From positions 10,974,001-11,038,000 of the forward strand of contig CM082587.2 in the NCBI GenBank assembly GCA_040954595.2: a DNA stretch of 64,000 bases, written 5' to 3'. The notes under the pieces are model-generated. The model was not told the origin of the DNA and did no database searches. It worked only from the letters and a program-made list of their open reading frames with translations. Positions within the stretch are counted from its first letter, which is position 1; each line of letters opens with the position of its first letter. The position numbers and the translations under genes are program-made. Origin of the DNA: Balanoglossus misakiensis. Its lineage: Eukaryota; Hemichordata. Of the stretch, positions 53,070 through 64,000 are shown in pieces.

Positions 53070-53198
53070 ATTTATCACATGAACAGTCTTCTTATTTTTC
53101 GTTAGAAGAGGCAGGACTAAAACAATTCAGTACCTTGCAACAATTTTGGAGCGGTGTCGTATTTTACTGAGCGGGATTATTTCCCCCAGGAGATATAT

Positions 53199-53290
53199 GT
53201 TGGGAGATTTTATGAATGATCAGCGATAGTTCATCATTTGCATATACGCAAATGGTGAACTATCGCTGATCATTCATAAAATCTCCCAAC
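53199..53290. repeat. 92-bp near-perfect hairpin
   Basis: GTTGGGAGATTTTATGAATG ... TTTGC is followed by a six-base loop (ATATAC) and the complementary strand ending CTCCCAAC. About 42 of 43 arm positions pair. The arm contains ATTTGCAT, an octamer-like word. It lies 130 bp from the palindrome at 52911-53069 but has a different sequence, so it is a second family. Confidence 0.92.
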
Positions 53291-54120
53291 AAGTCGTCCC
53301 GTTGAGTTCGTTCGCTCGAAGTTCGGCCTTACACAAATGTAATCGATTCTCTAACAATTTTACTGCAACCTGTTGCCACGTCTTATACATTTCGTTGACC
53401 GGTGCAATAGAGAGGTTCAGTCGTCACGCTGAACTGGCTCGAAACAATTCCCCACACTGATTCGACTCGGAACGTACCGGACTTGCGCCTAGCCTAGGCT
53501 ATGTACACCTGACCCAAAACTTTGACAGCCACGATCGTTGCGTCGACTGTCTTCTTTCCAAATTCCACCTTTCTGTTTTGAGCTTACAAAGCGTTATTGT
53601 CATGGAACCGTAATTTTTTTATTTCATTTCTGTATTGTAAATGCCGCGCGCTACACGTACTGTTTCTGTTTGACAACAAAGCTACGGCGAATCGGTGGAA
53701 ATAGTTCCGGTTGATGACGTAACACAGGGGTGATCAGGATTTTTGATCTGTCCTGGTCTACGTCACACAGGTGGTGATCAGGGCCAGTTCATGTGATAAA
53801 GTGCCATACCTTTTAGGGCTATTTTCTTGACCCTTTTGATAGTCTGCTGGCCAAAAGTGGCTGGCCAAAGTGGCCAGCAGAGACATTCTTCCAATACCCT
53901 TCATAGTGCCAACAGACAAGGCTTGGATATACAACCTGTGTTGCTTGTAAGGCACACATCTCCAATTGGTACATTGGGCCAATTATACTGTACATGTACA
54001 GCTAGGAAAAAAATATACTTCATCATAGTTTCCATGGTCAGCAGCTTCAATAACTTGTTGCCTTTTCTTACTGAACATTTAGACTTATAAAGAAGTATAA
54101 CAAGAATAAAGTTGTCCAAT
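53291..54120. other. Stretch without recognisable gene
   Basis: Less AT-rich sequence with a TGACGTAA word near 53714 and the repeated 'ctggccaaa(a)gtggc' word near 53850. No domain-bearing frame or splice pair was identified. It could hold regulatory sequence, but nothing supports a specific call. Confidence 0.3.
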
Positions 54121-54335
54121 TAGTGTTGGCAGGGGGGTGGGGGATGTGTTCTCCCATACAAAGGTGTATAGGTATGTAGTCTTTAAGAAAAACTTGGGGT
54201 AAATGACCAGAAAATTTGACTTATAATACAAATAGGTCGGGTTTTGGGCATTTACACGTGTTGATGTTATCGACTGGGGCGAGAGACTACCATCCGAAAA
54301 ATTTTGAAGTACCCCCCCCCCCCCCCCCTCTGGTG
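54121..54335 (+). repeat. Fragment of the G/C-tract MITE family
   Basis: A 'gcaggggggtgggggatgtg' block and a C17 tract at 54311-54328 resemble the full copy at 55380-56201. Only short words are shared, so the relation is tentative. The bases up to 54610 show nothing else. Confidence 0.4.
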
Positions 54336-54610
54336 CCGGCCAGTGGGATGGAGGTGATAGAAACTGTTGCAGATACAATAGAGGCCTACAACCTGAAAAC
54401 CTTCTGGCTTTAACCGAGGACTTGCCATTAAAGATACCTGTAGGCCCCTATATGCTGCTCCCACATACACTCCCAGTCCTAAACCTTGCATCTGATTTGT
54501 GGTGCAGATGAAGAATTAAGATTGGCTTGACAATTAGCACACTTAATTGCCTGTTATGAGATATAATACATACAATCATGGGACAAGAATGGCAAAAGTT
54601 AAATTATCCA

Positions 54611-55375
54611 GCAGGTGTTTGAATTATGCAAATTAGAGCAGTTGTCTAATATTGCCATGTCAACCATGTTGAAATTGTTTTAGGTACCCATATTAATGGA
54701 AACCCTGCAAATTCGATATTACACACCATTTAAGACAAATATGGGAAATTAACATGTTAGAGAAATTTGGCGGCCATTTTGGATTATGCAAATTAGAACA
54801 GTTGTCTAATATTGCCATGTCAACCATGTTGAAATTGTTTTAGGTACCCAGGAGAGTTGAATGAAAATGTCATTTGCAATGCAGTTGTCTTGTTTTGGGT
54901 GCCCATATTAAGGCATTCTTGAAAACGAAACATTATTCATCATTTTGACGCAAACAGAAAAGGTGTTCAAATGCAAATAAGAAGAGTTGCCCAACCCTGC
55001 CATATTTGCAATACAGTTGTAGTGACTGTCAACTCGACTACAGACAGTCTCGATGAACACAAGACATGATCTCAATTTGCAAGCTGAGTTGAAACTGACT
55101 GCTGCAGTAACTTAGCTGTGGGAATGTCTTGTGTGATTTAAAACAATGATGACCAAATTTAACACAGTTTCTCTGAGGTAACCATTTAGCTTTCGTGACT
55201 AAGTTTGTTTAAGAATCCTTTATTCTACCCAAGGAACAAATTTCCTTAGAATTTCACAACTGAGACACAGTTTACAGATATACAAAAAGTGCGTACTACA
55301 AACATAAGAAATTGTTTGCATTTTTTTTTCTGATGGCAATGCATTTGACTGTAAACAGACATTGACGTCCTTTAG
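54611..55375 (-). repeat. AT-rich dispersed repeat, left part, with 68-bp direct repeat
   Basis: A 68-bp segment (from ATTATGCAAATTAGA to TTTTAGGTACCCA) is present at 54623-54690 and 54783-54850, period 160. It matches the 52.2-52.5 kb repeat in reverse. The right part (55175-55375) matches 62160-62350 in inverted orientation ('aggtaaccatttagctttcgtgac' versus its complement). It continues after the MITE insertion at 56206. Confidence 0.65.
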
Positions 55376-55378
55376 TAA

Positions 55379-56201
55379 GGGCCTGTTCAGTTTTGGTGGA
55401 GGGGGGGGGGCAAAAGTTTGTGTCATTGGTTTTCAAAATCTGGCCGACACCCCCTTCAACCAGGACCAAAACAATGATGACCCCCCCCCCCCCTTTGACA
55501 GGACCAAAATATGATGACCCTCCTCCCACCCCGAAAACATTCGCCATCCTTATCTTATGTACACTGACTGTATGCAATAAAGGTAAAGGGTCTCCTCACA
55601 CCTCAATTCTAAATTTCTTAAAGACATTTATAATTTGAAGTGTATAATAGTATAGCGTTGCAATAAAGAAGTCTATGGATAAATTAAAAGGACACGTCAA
55701 TACAATAGTTGGTAGAATTGGTAAAACAAGAAAAGTGGAAGGGGTGGGTGTACGTAGGACAATTTTGTAAAATACAATTAATGCATTTTAATGAACTCAA
55801 AGGCAAATTAACTTAATGTTGGGGAGGACAAATTTGACTTTTGCCACTCAAAGTTAACATCAGTGGGGGTGGGATGGCAAGTATTCTGCCCTGGTACACT
55901 ATATGTGGCGAAGAAATAAGAGGATGGGTGTGGGAGGGGATGTCCCCCTTCCACATAAGAAAACTTTGTAAAATATGTAGCTCAAAGATGCATTTTAATG
56001 AAGTCAAAAGCAAATTATCTCAATGTTTGAAAGGACCAATTTTACTGTTGCCACTCCACTCAAAGTTAGCATCGGTGGGTACATGTATATGACCTCCCCC
56101 CTAAACGTTTGAAAAAAAGATGACTCCCTCTTTTGGATTTCAAAATTTAAGTGACCCCTGGATTTTGCCAGCCTCCCCCACCGTAAAAACTGAATGGTCC
56201 C
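55379..56201 (+). mobile_element. Complete Harbinger-like MITE with G/C tracts
   Basis: The left end GGGCCTGTTCAGTTTT and the complement of the right end, GGGACCATTCAGTTTT, agree at 13 of 16 positions. TAA occurs directly outside both ends (55376-55378 and 56202-56204). The inverted relative at 62.1 kb lacks the insertion and shows the uninterrupted target. TWA duplications and GGG-starting termini fit the PIF/Harbinger superfamily. The element is 823 bp, has no transposase, and carries G10, C13 and further homopolymer runs. Confidence 0.8.
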
Positions 56202-56205
56202 TAAG

Positions 56206-56660
56206 CGCTATTTTGTCAGTGAAATGGCTCCATTATTATCCCTCCAACCATAGTTGAAACGGAGTTAAATATGTACAGCTTGAAATCATAAAATGTTGCA
56301 AAATTGAACCAAGAGTTTGGTCAATGATCAAGTTCTTACAGCTATTACTAGAACCATACAGTCTCAGCGAACAAGAGACATTGGTCCGATTTGCAAGCCG
56401 AGTTGGAACTGACTTTGCCTGCACACAGATGTGCCAATTTCAGCGAATCTTATCGTATTTAAAAATGAATATGGAGAATTGTTATCTCTGTTCCTATTGC
56501 TAGCCTACATACATGTAGCTGTTGTCATTCTAGTGTTTTTTTTCTGTATACCAAAATTGTCTTGACGATGAGCATGCAGAATTTTTCTGATGCTTCTTAC
56601 TGGCAGAAGGACCACCAGTTGCAGATTTTCATTTCTACGGCACAAGGGAATTTTATACTT
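56206..56660 (-). repeat. AT-rich dispersed repeat, right part (inverted copy at 61.6-62.15 kb)
   Basis: From 'gctattttgtcagtgaaatgg' through 'ccctccaacc', 'cagcttgaaatcataaaatg' and 'aatatggagaa' to 'cttactggcagaagg', the order and sequence match 61650-62140 on the opposite strand. Together with 55175-55375 it forms one element of about 650-700 bp, split by the MITE. It is non-coding. Confidence 0.75.
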
Positions 56661-59389
56661 TGCGTGCAAATATAAATCCTGTTAAATTCTATATATTCTT
56701 TATTGGGGATTCAAAAGTATAATAATCGATAGTGTTAGTACCTCTATTCCAAAAAAGCATGCTGTGAGTGTGCGTGTGATTGTGATCAATATCGTAGTTT
56801 CAAAATTTGCAGTGTGCCAGTTCAACACATAGCATAACAATGGTAAAGCACATGTGTGAATTTCGTGAAATTGGGGAGTGTATCTTACACGGCCATGGCT
56901 ATCACATTTGCACATGATGGCTTACATTAAAATGTGTTGTCTATCACGATTATTTAAATAACATAAAACATCTGATATCTACAGAAACAGTACTATTATA
57001 GTGGAAAACATGACAAAAATATTCAAGTAGTATATCACTCACATTTTGTGTTATGAAGACATGGCCACACTGTTTGGGATACTTTTATCAAATGTTATGC
57101 GATACTATATCAGCCTGTTTTGGGGATCTTGACAATGACATATATTAGACTTTTCATACACAGCATGAGGTAGAATTTCAGAAACGATTAGGTAATAAGA
57201 CTGCATATCTCATAGGAAATAATCACTTTAGAAGTATTACGATAAAAAAAATCATTTCACTCTTATTGGGAGCATACATTTGTAAAACATACATACAGAC
57301 ATGAATACAGACATAGAGAGATCAAGGTGTATACGATTTTCAGTGGGGGAGGGGGTCCTCCTTAATTGCAAACAACTATGTAATGGTATTTTCCCTTTTA
57401 TAATAAGAATTTTTGAGGTATAAGGAAAAAATATCTAACAAAATAAACAAAAAAACTAATTCAGCTATGATTTGATTCAATTATCATTCTAAAGAAGCAC
57501 ATATCATTAACTCACAACTAAACTTTTAAAGTGATCAACCATGCACTTTCTGAGAATTTTTTTATGCCCCCAAAATACAATTTTTTCATTTTCAGAACAT
57601 TTATGATATATCACAGTAAAAAAATCCCCTGGAAACTGCAAAACAAAAAATTGCCAAGCAATCAAACAAACAAAAATGGCAAAAATTGTCCACAAAAACT
57701 ATATTGACACTTCCATCATAGGATTTGTTAAAATGTCGTGATAACACACCTAGGAACCTGCAAACCAAATTTCAAAGAACTGTGAGTAGAGGTTTTTGAG
57801 TATTTGACCAAAATCACCCCAAAAATATACTTCAAAAAATGAAAAAAAATCCATGAGGTCTCAAAATGAATACACACCAATTTCTAAAGCAATTTGACCA
57901 GTTTCCACCAATTTCACATTGGTCCCAGTGGTAGATAGACATATACGAAATGGGAACCAAAGAATAAAACACATTTCAAAGATTTAACACATCTTTTTCC
58001 TCAAGAGTGTTTTTCAAATCTTCTCCACATCCTTCAAAATCGCCACCATAAAGGCATATTACTTGTAGTGCTTATGTTTATCATATCTAGGTGATGCATA
58101 CCACTATAGATGTGTACCCTTTGTATAGAGGCAGATTAAACAGGTGTGCTACCTGTTAAATATCTGACTTCTTTAAATTACAGCCACAATCGTCTGTCAA
58201 CAAGATGTTCATGTAGATGTATACCTAGCAGTAAGCTTATTTAGATTGACAAATCTTAGATGAAAATAATGAAAAAGTGGCACAACCCTTAGGGCTTTAA
58301 CTAACAGCTTTATGCCAGATGAGTTCGAGTCTAACGATGTAATGTTGACATTAAGGTTTCATTGAAATAACTTGGGAACCTCTCTACTATTTGAAGCACC
58401 AAAGCTGTGAAAAACTTCCTTCTTTCCCTGAGTTTTTTATGAATATGTTCTAATCTGGGACAAAAATTTGTTGCCAAGTGTCTTGACCCCTTTACCAAAT
58501 GTCAGGGACCGGATTTTTTTCAGCAAAATTTCAAATAACCTTGGCTGATTTTTTACCTACTTTCACATATTGGGTAGCATGAAACAAAGTATGGCTTCCA
58601 GAAGCGTTATAGATACAGTGTTTTGTAATAACAAGAATTAACATGAAACTGTAATTTCATGGTTAATTTATCTATGGTAACGTCATTAAATATTTGCATA
58701 TCTAATTGTAGGCTATCCAGTGGAGGGAGAAACCTAAACATGGACAACATTGGGGTCAAAATTGTTTGACAAAACTTTGGGTGACTTTGGGTAAACCTTG
58801 ACCAACATTACTATATCTTGGCATCCTGAGCAGATGCAACCTTGACACTTGGAGTGATGGAAATGCATAATGGAGTATTATGTCTCAGCTAGTCACAGTG
58901 CTTTTGCTGTGTTTTATGTCTTTTATTTAGCCACATGAGATGTTTTTTATTACACATTGGCTGTGTTTGCCAGTACTTTTTAGCTGGTCACACTGCCTTA
59001 AGACAATGTATTCTCAAAATACCATGCAATCATTATGAAGCATATACAGCAGACAAAGTTATGGTATGACTGAACTTGCCCTTCTTTGTGACTAAAGCAT
59101 GACCGGCCTGTCTTAGGTGGCCCCTACCTAGGGGCTTTACCCGTCATTGGCTCACAGTCTGAGAAATCAGCTCTGCAGGGAAGTTAACGATGTAACCCAC
59201 CATTAAAGCTTGGATTTCCGCTTTTTGTATCTGATGCCTGGCTGAGGCCTTCTTAGGATCTACCCAACGCTGAGTAGGCTATCCCGTCATTGGCACACAG
59301 TCCAGGGAGGGAGTCAAAAGTTCAGTATACCAGCAAAGCCTTTATATTGTCCATTCTTTTTAAGAGAAGGCTGGCTGCTGTAGAAAAAT
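56661..59389. other. AT-rich stretch, mostly featureless
   Basis: No exon, RNA gene or long frame. A 'catacatacagacatgaatacagacatag' run lies near 57290, and 'ctgcaaaccaaatttcaaag' type text near 57760-57930. These resemble, weakly, the stretch at 60.65-61.35 kb in inverted or rearranged form. The words 'cccgtcattggctcacagtc' (59140) and 'cccgtcattggcacacagtc' (59283) form a short direct repeat about 143 bp apart. Degenerate half-sites near 58750-58800 suggest an old GGGCCCAAGC-family remnant. Confidence 0.35.
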
Positions 59390-59800
59390 GTTGATCTCAA
59401 ATTTATCATGTCCAAAAAAAGGCAGACTTCCAGCCCTATTGGTTAGGCTGGCATTAGGTATGTACATAATTAATGAGGCAAGACATAATATTCCATTACA
59501 TAGTTCCATCACGCCAAGTGTCAAGGATGTATCTGTGCCGGATGCCAAGATATAGGAATGTAGGTCAAAGTTTACCCAAGATCACCCAAAAGTTTGTCAA
59601 AAGATTTTGACCCCGAAGTTGTCCATGTCCAGGTTACCACATCCACTAGAATAAGATATGCACATATTTAATGAGGTTACCATAGCTCAAGGGGGTCTTT
59701 AATTAACCATCAACATTTAGTTTCATATTAATGCATGTTAATATAATACACTGTATCTATAACCCTACTGGTAAGCCTAGAATTAGGTACATGCGAAAGT
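59390..59800 (+). repeat. Degenerate GGGCCCAAGC-family fragment
   Basis: The order 'catgtcc', 'cagccctattggttaggctgg', 'attaggtatgtacataattaatgag', 'caaggatgtatctg', 'gccaagatatagg', 'taggtcaaag' and 'cccaaaagttt' follows the internal segment of the big repeat units, with many substitutions. It has no head or tail. It shows the family is old as well as recently amplified. Confidence 0.7.
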
Positions 59801-60440
59801 TTTTGACAAGATAGATAAGTTGTAAAATATGTACATGAACCTGACAATTGACTTAAAATAACATAAGGCAGACTTGATACTTATCGGAGATAGATACTAA
59901 TAACAACAGTGATGTTAATTACACCGGGAATGTTTGTCTTATTATAGCTACATGTAAAAGACTGCTTGAGGTAATGTAATGAAAGTGACCACTTGCGATT
60001 CACCTTCAAAGTGCTATGCAAGTCTATGGTACATTGTTTTTCCAATGATTGGACAAAGGATATTCATAATGTGTAATTAAGGCTGGATAGCATTTTCAAT
60101 GTAATAAGCCCTGCCTTCACTATAATCTTACGCCAAATCAACATTGTTCAGTTTATGTTAATAACTTCACTAAGGGACACTTGTTACATCAAATTTCCCA
60201 GCATGGGGTGTCAGATTATTGGGCAAGTGGCATGCATGACACTAGACGATACTTTTGGAAGCAAAGCGGACAGAACACGGCTGGATATAGACTAGGTAAT
60301 TCTGAATGTGACCATGACCTGTACCACAAACTCTGTATTGTATGTTTCTGAAGAATCCCATTTAACCCAGACATCAACATACTTCAACCTTGTAAGAAGT
60401 AGAACATACATGATTTACTAGTAAATATTTGCTAGGTTAT
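59801..60440. other. Stretch without recognisable feature
   Basis: AT-rich sequence with no coding frame, repeat shared with the rest of the window or RNA gene that I can identify. Confidence 0.3.
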
Positions 60441-60649
60441 TAGACACTTTGGATTACACAAAAATAGGTGTGTACACCGCTGTGACATTGCCAAGCAGAT
60501 ATGACCTACCAGGTAACCTAATACAATTTCACAGGAATCGGAGTATTTTCAGTGAAAACAACATTTCTTCAACAATGACAAAAACTGCCTCAACCACAAA
60601 AATTCAGATATCAACAAATCCAACAATATCTCACTTCAATCACCACAAG

Positions 60650-61345
60650 GAACATGCCTACCAAAATTGAAAGCAATCTGACATGCGGTTTCAAAGAATA
60701 AAAATTGCAAAAATTGCCTCAAGACCACAAATATGCAAATTTCACCAAAATGATATACAACATTACTTGGGTTACCTCATGGAACAAGCAAACCAAAATT
60801 TAAATGCAACCTGACCTGACATGGAGTTTCAGAGAAAATGATTTTTGACCAAAAATGACAAAATTATATTTCCCAAAAATTACAAATTTTGCCACAATTT
60901 AAACAATACTAACAAAGATTACCTATAGGAAATAGCATACTAAATTCTAGATACAATTCACGATATTAGCTGAAAGTATATCAGGCGTGACATAAGCTAC
61001 ATGCATACAAATGTTCAAAGCAATCTGACCAGTTGTTGAGTTTCTGAGTTTTGATCAATTTCACATTGCTCCAGGTAATTAGCATATTTCATTTGAACAG
61101 GCGTGCCTGCATCTAAAAACCCAATATCAAGACTTACCACACAGACTCTGTATTGTATGTTTCTGGAGTAATCAAATAAAACCAATCATGAAAATACTTC
61201 AACCTTCTTAATATGAACAAAATCCTATTTACAGGCTGGCCTGCATCTACACACCAAATATCAAGGGGATACGCGAAGGGGTTTTCAAGTTTTTGATGTG
61301 GACAGACATACATACATCCATACATACTACATACACACATACAGA
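60650..61345 (+). repeat. Old repeat with CATA-rich tail
   Basis: Successive degenerate units of the type 'aaaattgaaagcaatctgac ... tttc(a)gag ... ttgcaaaaattgcc' end in a (CATA)n-like run at 61305-61345. Similar wording ('gcaaaccaaatttcaaagaactgtgagtagaggtttttgag') is seen near 57760. The order resembles the 3' part of the GGGCCCAAGC family ('caaatttgaagtcgatctgacttgtagtttctgag'), so it may be a distant relative. Confidence 0.45.
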
Positions 61346-61639
61346 GGCAACTGACTGGTCAGAAGGCATGAGCAAAAATGCAGGAAATCAATATTGTGAC
61401 ACTGGTAGTAGGCCTTAATGTATACAATATCAAGACAGTTTATTTAACATGAAGTTTGATATGTTGATAATCATTCAGAGCTAAGCATATTTTGAAATTG
61501 TAAAATTAATATCAATCACATGAAAACTGACAGCATGCTTTCATTTGGAAATTTAGGTATTGTAATTAACACTAACAGTCATGAAACTACTGAATCGTCA
61601 ATAAAATCATACAGTAGAAATTAATGGGTTTTCTATTTA

Positions 61640-62350
61640 TATGCGATGTGAAAATGCAACTTGTGGTCCTTCGGCCAGTAAGAGGCATCAGATAATATTG
61701 TAAGACCCAGTTGCCCAATTGATTAGACCTACATGTATGCGCTGTGTGAAGCGCAAGTTATGGCAACTGAATTCACAGGACAGTGAAGAAAGTGGAATCA
61801 CTCAAGGTACATATGTATACATGTAGGCTAACAATTGAATCACAACACAGAGAATAGTTCTCCATATTCATTTTTAATACGATAAGATTCACTGAATTGG
61901 CGCATCCATGGGCAGGCAAGGTTAGTTCCAACTCAGTTTGCAAATCAGGCCCATGTATCTTGTTCCCTGAGACTGTCTGCTTCTAATAATAGCTGTAAGA
62001 ACATAATCGTTGACCGAACGGTTGGTTCAATTTTGCAACATTTTATGATTTCAAGCTGTGCAATATTTGCAACTCAGTTTCAACTTTGGTTGGAGGGATG
62101 ATGATGAAGCAATTTCACTGACAAAATAGCACTACTAACTGACGTCAATATTTGTTCAAAGTTAAATGCATTGCCATCAGAAAAATGTATACGAAAAGTT
62201 TCGTATGTGAATAATAACACTTTTTCGCATAACTGCAAACCCTGTCACAGTTGTGAAATTCTAAGAAAATTCATTCATTAGGTAGAATTCGTGCTTTATG
62301 AATTCTTAAACAAACTTAGTCATGAAACCTAAATGGTTACCTTACACATG
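61640..62350 (+). repeat. AT-rich dispersed repeat, uninterrupted copy
   Basis: It is the inverted counterpart of 56660-56206 plus 55375-55175, without the MITE. It contains the empty target 'gacgtcagttagtagtgctatttt' (complement of 62124-62147). The pair makes a large inverted repeat separated by about 5 kb. It is non-coding. The 300 bases before it show nothing. Confidence 0.75.
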
Positions 62351-63072
62351 TGGAGGCTCGACTTCTGTGATATGATAGTCTTCAATTAATGTGTATGTGA
62401 TTCCATACAAATCCATATGATTACCTGAACGTACAAAACAAATTAAAAATAAATACATAAGTTAAAAATAAATAAGTATCCCATACATATGCATAAGTGC
62501 TTGCGAGAAATATATCATATATCTAAATAAACCTGTCATTTATTGACCTCATTTTCCCAGTAAACCAAAGGACTAAATTGCACTTTAATATTACAGCTTC
62601 ATTTCAATGCAACAGGTACACTACATCATAAGGGAACAAATATGCCAGCTCAACATTTATATAAACAGTGTCAAAATTTAAGTGGCTACAAAAGCTTGTG
62701 TCCCTTCAATCCATCCTCCCACTCAGGTCAAACGTGTTACATATTAAAATTGCAATGTGCATACAATACAATTAGTCTTTTGTAAATTCAGACTGAGAAA
62801 ATATGACTGATAAACATTATCTGGCACATGTTGGTGAATGGCTGGCGTTGATGTTGTGGGTTGAAATCCGAACTATGATTATCGCGGGTACAAATCACAT
62901 TTATTTTCTCAGAGACAACACGTTTGCAACTTCGGGACAGAAAGGTGAAAACGAACGTCATTAGTTCTTGGGAAAAAACTCTGAAATCAATTTCGGTGAG
63001 GTCAAATGTGTTCCAAAGGCAAACCGTTTCTGGTAAACAAATCAATGGCAAATAGTTACTTCGGCGACTTAC
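62351..63072. other. Stretch without a supported gene (possible first intron of a minus-strand gene)
   Basis: A 95-codon frame at 62788-63075 on the minus strand has no recognisable domain and overlaps the donor described in the next entry. It is therefore not called. The rest is AT-rich. Confidence 0.3.
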
Positions 63073-63230
63073 CATTCAATCAACATGGCTGCCAAATCGT
63101 TGGATATCCCGGTTTCATCTCGCGATCATTCTATCTTCCGATATGGCGTTGCTTGGTTAAATTCGTCTCTTCTTTGCCGACATAGTCGGGCGACAGCGGT
63201 CCAGAAGCATATACAGCGACGCCATCTTGT
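63073..63230 (-). promoter_or_regulatory. Candidate minus-strand promoter and short 5' exon
   Basis: On the minus strand, GAGCATGCGCAGTTG (NRF1-like) near 63260-63246 is followed by AAACAAGATGGCG (YY1-like) near 63230. About 150 bases later CAGCCATGTTGATTGAATG is followed by GTAAGTCG, a strong donor at 63072. This is the layout of a TATA-less metazoan promoter with a short first exon. The downstream exons would lie to the left and were not found. A plus-strand frame starting MAAKSLDIPVS at 63085 is the competing reading. Confidence 0.35.
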
Positions 63231-63736
63231 TTACAATGTGAAGTATCAACTGCGCATGCTCAATGGTTGTTGATTGGAAAGTGGGCAGAGCCTGCAAGAT
63301 CCAGGGTTCGCTTGACCGGCCAAACACGGTTATTCTCCCTGGACCAAATCATTTAAGCGTCAGGCGTAATACATCACATAATTGACTGGAAAACTAAACA
63401 GTCTTCCACCTATATATCAACACAGTTTATTAAACTAGCACCCGCGCAAATATTTACAAGTATATGATTAAAATTGATCAAATCATTAATCGCACGGTTA
63501 CAGCTGTCATAGTTTCTAATAATATTATTCACTGGTAGCGCTGACATACCATGTTGAAACTTGTCGCGGAAAACAAGATAATTGATCTTACGGTGTCATT
63601 TGTTTTTAAAAAGTGCTTAATAACTATTGATCCCATTGATATATTTTTCCATATTTATATATTTTTCGCAAATTTTGACTGCTTGGGCTACTAATAGCAT
63701 GGTGATCACAATGGATTTACCACCTCCCAGCTGCGT

Positions 63737-63744
63737 TATAAAAG
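63737..63744 (+). promoter_or_regulatory. TATA box of the right-edge gene
   Basis: TATAAAAG, an ideal TATA element, lies 59 bases before the start codon at 63796. A transcription start near 63768 is expected. It is on the same strand as a signal-peptide exon with a consensus donor. The 430 bases between this and the minus-strand promoter candidate are AT-rich and could hold shared regulatory sequence. Confidence 0.7.
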
Positions 63745-63795
63745 AATGCCTATTCTGTGGACACTAGCCTCATCGAAGACCGAACGTGTTCATCG

Positions 63796-63894
63796 ATGTT
63801 TCCATTCATGACGAACTCCAATGCAGGCGTCGCAGTCATTCTGGCTTTCACGCTGTGGGCACCTCTGGTGACAGCAATTCCCAACAAGTTGCGG
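63796..63894 (+). CDS. First coding exon of a secreted or membrane protein
   Basis: The exon is 33 codons: MFPFMTNSNAGVAV, then the hydrophobic core VILAFTLWAPLVTA, then IPNKLR. It ends at CGG|GTAAGT in phase 0. The start at 63796 is the first ATG after the expected transcription start; an upstream in-frame GTG is not needed. The hydrophobic stretch followed by small residues (VTA-IP) is a good signal peptide with probable cleavage after VTA. The mature protein begins outside the window, so the function is unknown. It could encode a small secreted peptide or hormone precursor, judging only from the TATA promoter. Confidence 0.75.
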
Positions 63895-64000
63895 GTAAGT
63901 AATCACACAACCTATATGAGTGAAAGTTTCTTGTCATTTTCGCAACGTCAAGGTTGATATTCTCTTCTTGGATCGAAAATGTGTGACACAACAAATGAAT

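Noticed and set aside
59090-59310. tRNA-like or SINE-head-like stretch near the repeated 'cccgtcattggc' word
   Set aside because: No A-box/B-box pair or cloverleaf could be fitted by eye.
62788-63075. 95-codon minus-strand ORF as a gene
   Set aside because: No domain; it runs across a strong donor site and into likely intron sequence.

Overview
The window is animal nuclear DNA. Short exons have GT-AG introns, there are non-LTR, LTR, DIRS and Helitron-class transposons, and microsatellites, and there is little dense coding. The best organism guess is an invertebrate deuterostome (hemichordate or cephalochordate-like). It rests on a sushi/HYR/pentraxin extracellular gene and on the mix of an OTU/endonuclease Helitron (Helentron), DIRS and Gypsy elements. 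The species cannot be settled from the sequence alone.

Host genes. Seven minus-strand exons (11015 down to 2164) have matching splice phases. They encode, in order, a pentraxin/LamG domain, a HYR domain, a sushi domain and a cysteine-containing module leading toward an ephrin-receptor-like Cys-rich stretch. The architecture is SVEP1-like; both ends of the gene are missing. At the right edge a TATA box and a signal-peptide first exon (63796-63894) start a second gene that runs out of the window. Two weaker promoter candidates (40.65 kb and 63.07-63.23 kb) carry NRF1-like and YY1-like motifs.

Mobile DNA dominates the rest. A full-length LINE with target-site duplications sits in the intron between the two halves of the HYR domain (5274-8982). 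Tandem 1.2-2 kb repeat units fill 11.25-16.27 kb and 31.2-37.9 kb. They carry AGGTCA-A-AGGTCA nuclear-receptor-like half-site arrays, YY1/NF-Y-like pairs and E-boxes. Between the two blocks lies an uninterrupted 2437-codon Helentron frame (20316-27629). It has an upstream 206-bp minisatellite and an apparent spliced leader with a 26-bp microexon. From 37.9 to 38.95 kb there is an array of 18 perfect or near-perfect hairpins in two arm classes with matched changes. From 41.1 to 51.7 kb a decayed Gypsy element is split by a DIRS-type tyrosine-recombinase retrotransposon, which still shows its inverted termini and internal complementary region. The Gypsy integrase ends in a PHD finger. The right quarter (52-62.4 kb) is AT-rich and made of dispersed non-coding repeats. 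One of these has an 822-bp Harbinger-like MITE inserted, and its empty site is visible in an inverted copy at 62.1 kb.
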